In this document: piece by piece, positions 63,101-64,000 of the stretch
How positions within the stretch are numbered: the stretch's first letter is position 1
Layout of the letters: each line of letters starts with the position of its first letter
Origin: Xylocopa sonorina
Taxonomy: Eukaryota > Arthropoda > Insecta > Hymenoptera > Apidae
NCBI RefSeq assembly: GCF_050948175.1
Contig: NW_027490134.1
Location: 434,001 to 498,000 of the forward strand
Reading direction: 5' to 3'
DNA: 64,000 nt
Notes under the pieces: model-generated
The model's input: the letters and a program-made list of their open reading frames with translations, nothing else
What the model was told of the DNA's origin: nothing
The model's database searches: none
Program-made: the position numbers and the translations under genes

Positions 63101-64000
63101 TTGCGAATTTGTCATGTATACCTCGTATTCTCTCCAAACGAATGTAAATGCAACACTTCCTTGCTAGGAAATAGCTTATTCAGATGTCTACGTATCGTAG
63201 CAATAGAGTTCTAATGCTACTTAAATCGCGATATCGCATCTCATTTCTATGTTTCATGATAAGGTATAATATTCATTGCGAAGTGTCATGTATACCTCCT
63301 ATTCAGTTCAAAAGAATGTAAATGCGACTATTGCCTGCTAGGAAATAGCGTTTGCAGATGTCTACGTATCGTAGCAATATAGTTCTAATGCTACTTATAT
63401 CGCGATATTGGATCTCATCTATATGTTTCCTGATAGATATGATACTCATTGCGAAGTGTCATGTATACCTCGTATTCACTTCAAAAGAATGCAAGAGCGA
63501 CACTTTCATGCTAGGAAATAGCGTTTGCAGATGCCTCCGCATCGAGGCCATAGAGTTCTAATGCTTGTTACAACGCGATATCGCATCTCTCTTCTATGTT
63601 TCATGATAAGGTATAATATTCATTGCGAAGTGTCATGTATACCTCCTATTCAGTTCAAAAGAATGTAAATGCGACTATTGCCTGCTAGGAAATAGCGTTT
63701 GCAGATGTCTACGTATCGTAGCAATAGAGTTCTAATGCTACTTAAATCGCGATATCGCATCTCATCTATATGTTTCGTGATAAGATATAATATTCATTGC
63801 AAAGTGTCACGTACACTTCGTATTCACTTCAAAAGAATGTAAGTGCGACACTTCTTGCTAGGAGTAGCGTATGCAGATGTCTACGTATCGTAGAAATGGA
63901 GATCTAATTCTTCTCAAAACGCGATATCGCATCTCATTTATATGTTCCATGATAAGATATAATATCATTGCGAAGTGTCATGTATACCTTGTATTCACTT
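60161..64000 (+). repeat. 174 bp satellite array F3, forward orientation, at least 22 monomers
   Basis: The first four monomers (60161-60900) are the diverged edge type (ccttgcgacggaatagcgtt, tctagatgtctacg). Canonical monomers follow from about 60880 to the window end. Many monomers here have 1-3 bp indels (for example tttcgtgataag shortened near 61000 and gatataatatcattgcg near 62050), more than in F1 or F2. Confidence 0.96.

Noticed and set aside
3048..64000. Dozens of 60-133 codon ORFs inside the satellite arrays on both strands
   Set aside because: They follow the monomer frame, share the same repeating peptide, and are interrupted at random by the usual monomer variants; no sign of coding constraint.
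3048..64000. CENP-B box in the monomer
   Set aside because: A partial TTCG-N4-A match exists in tttcgtgataag, but the CGGG half is absent in every monomer I examined.
1..64000. tRNA, rRNA, snRNA genes and telomeric repeats
   Set aside because: No cloverleaf with A/B boxes, no rRNA core sequence and no TTAGG-type tandem run seen anywhere in the window.

Overview
This window is eukaryotic repeat-rich DNA, most likely from an insect. The left edge carries a Ty3/gypsy-type LTR retrotransposon with Cys-His zinc knuckles and a DTGA protease. The retroelement DNA is rich in CpG, which is compatible with Hymenoptera, but the species cannot be named from the sequence. There is no bacterial-style gene organisation, no rRNA or tRNA, and almost no host coding sequence. 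About 51 of the 64 kb is one tandem satellite family with a 174 bp monomer.

Layout. Positions 1-3047: the 5' end of a minus-strand gypsy element (protease start, gag, leader, about 1.54 kb LTR), running off the left edge. 3048-21806: satellite in forward orientation (F1, about 108 monomers), fading into a degenerate edge at 21807-22090. 22091-22476: short spacer. 22477 to about 26160: a segmental duplication (copy 1) made of AT-rich single-copy-like DNA with a small membrane/coiled-coil ORF set, embedded decayed monomers and a 737 bp LTR-like block. 25600-30829: satellite in REVERSE orientation (R1, about 30 monomers). 30830-32422: a stand-alone LTR related to the first, sitting exactly where the satellite flips. 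32423-50693: forward satellite (F2, about 105 monomers) with 9-mer and 10-mer higher-order repeats. 50694-52228: unrelated spacer with a 16-G run and a candidate terminal-inverted-repeat element. 52229 to about 55920: duplication copy 2. 55360-60150: reverse satellite (R2, about 27 monomers). 60161-64000: forward satellite again (F3), joined to R2 with no insert.

The same order (LTR or junction, about 18.5 kb forward satellite, spacer, duplicated 3 kb segment, about 5 kb reverse satellite) therefore appears twice with a period near 29.5 kb, and a third unit begins at 60161. Inside the arrays, adjacent higher-order copies can be identical over 1740 bp, a sign of recent unequal exchange. Array edges and flip points carry old, diverged monomers. 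Each monomer contains three short dyads, and its nucleosome-like length fits a centromeric or pericentromeric satellite. That role is inference.

The most unexpected coding signal is an arginine-rich ORF lying inside the LTRs. It is conserved between two strongly diverged LTRs, mainly through synonymous and conservative changes.
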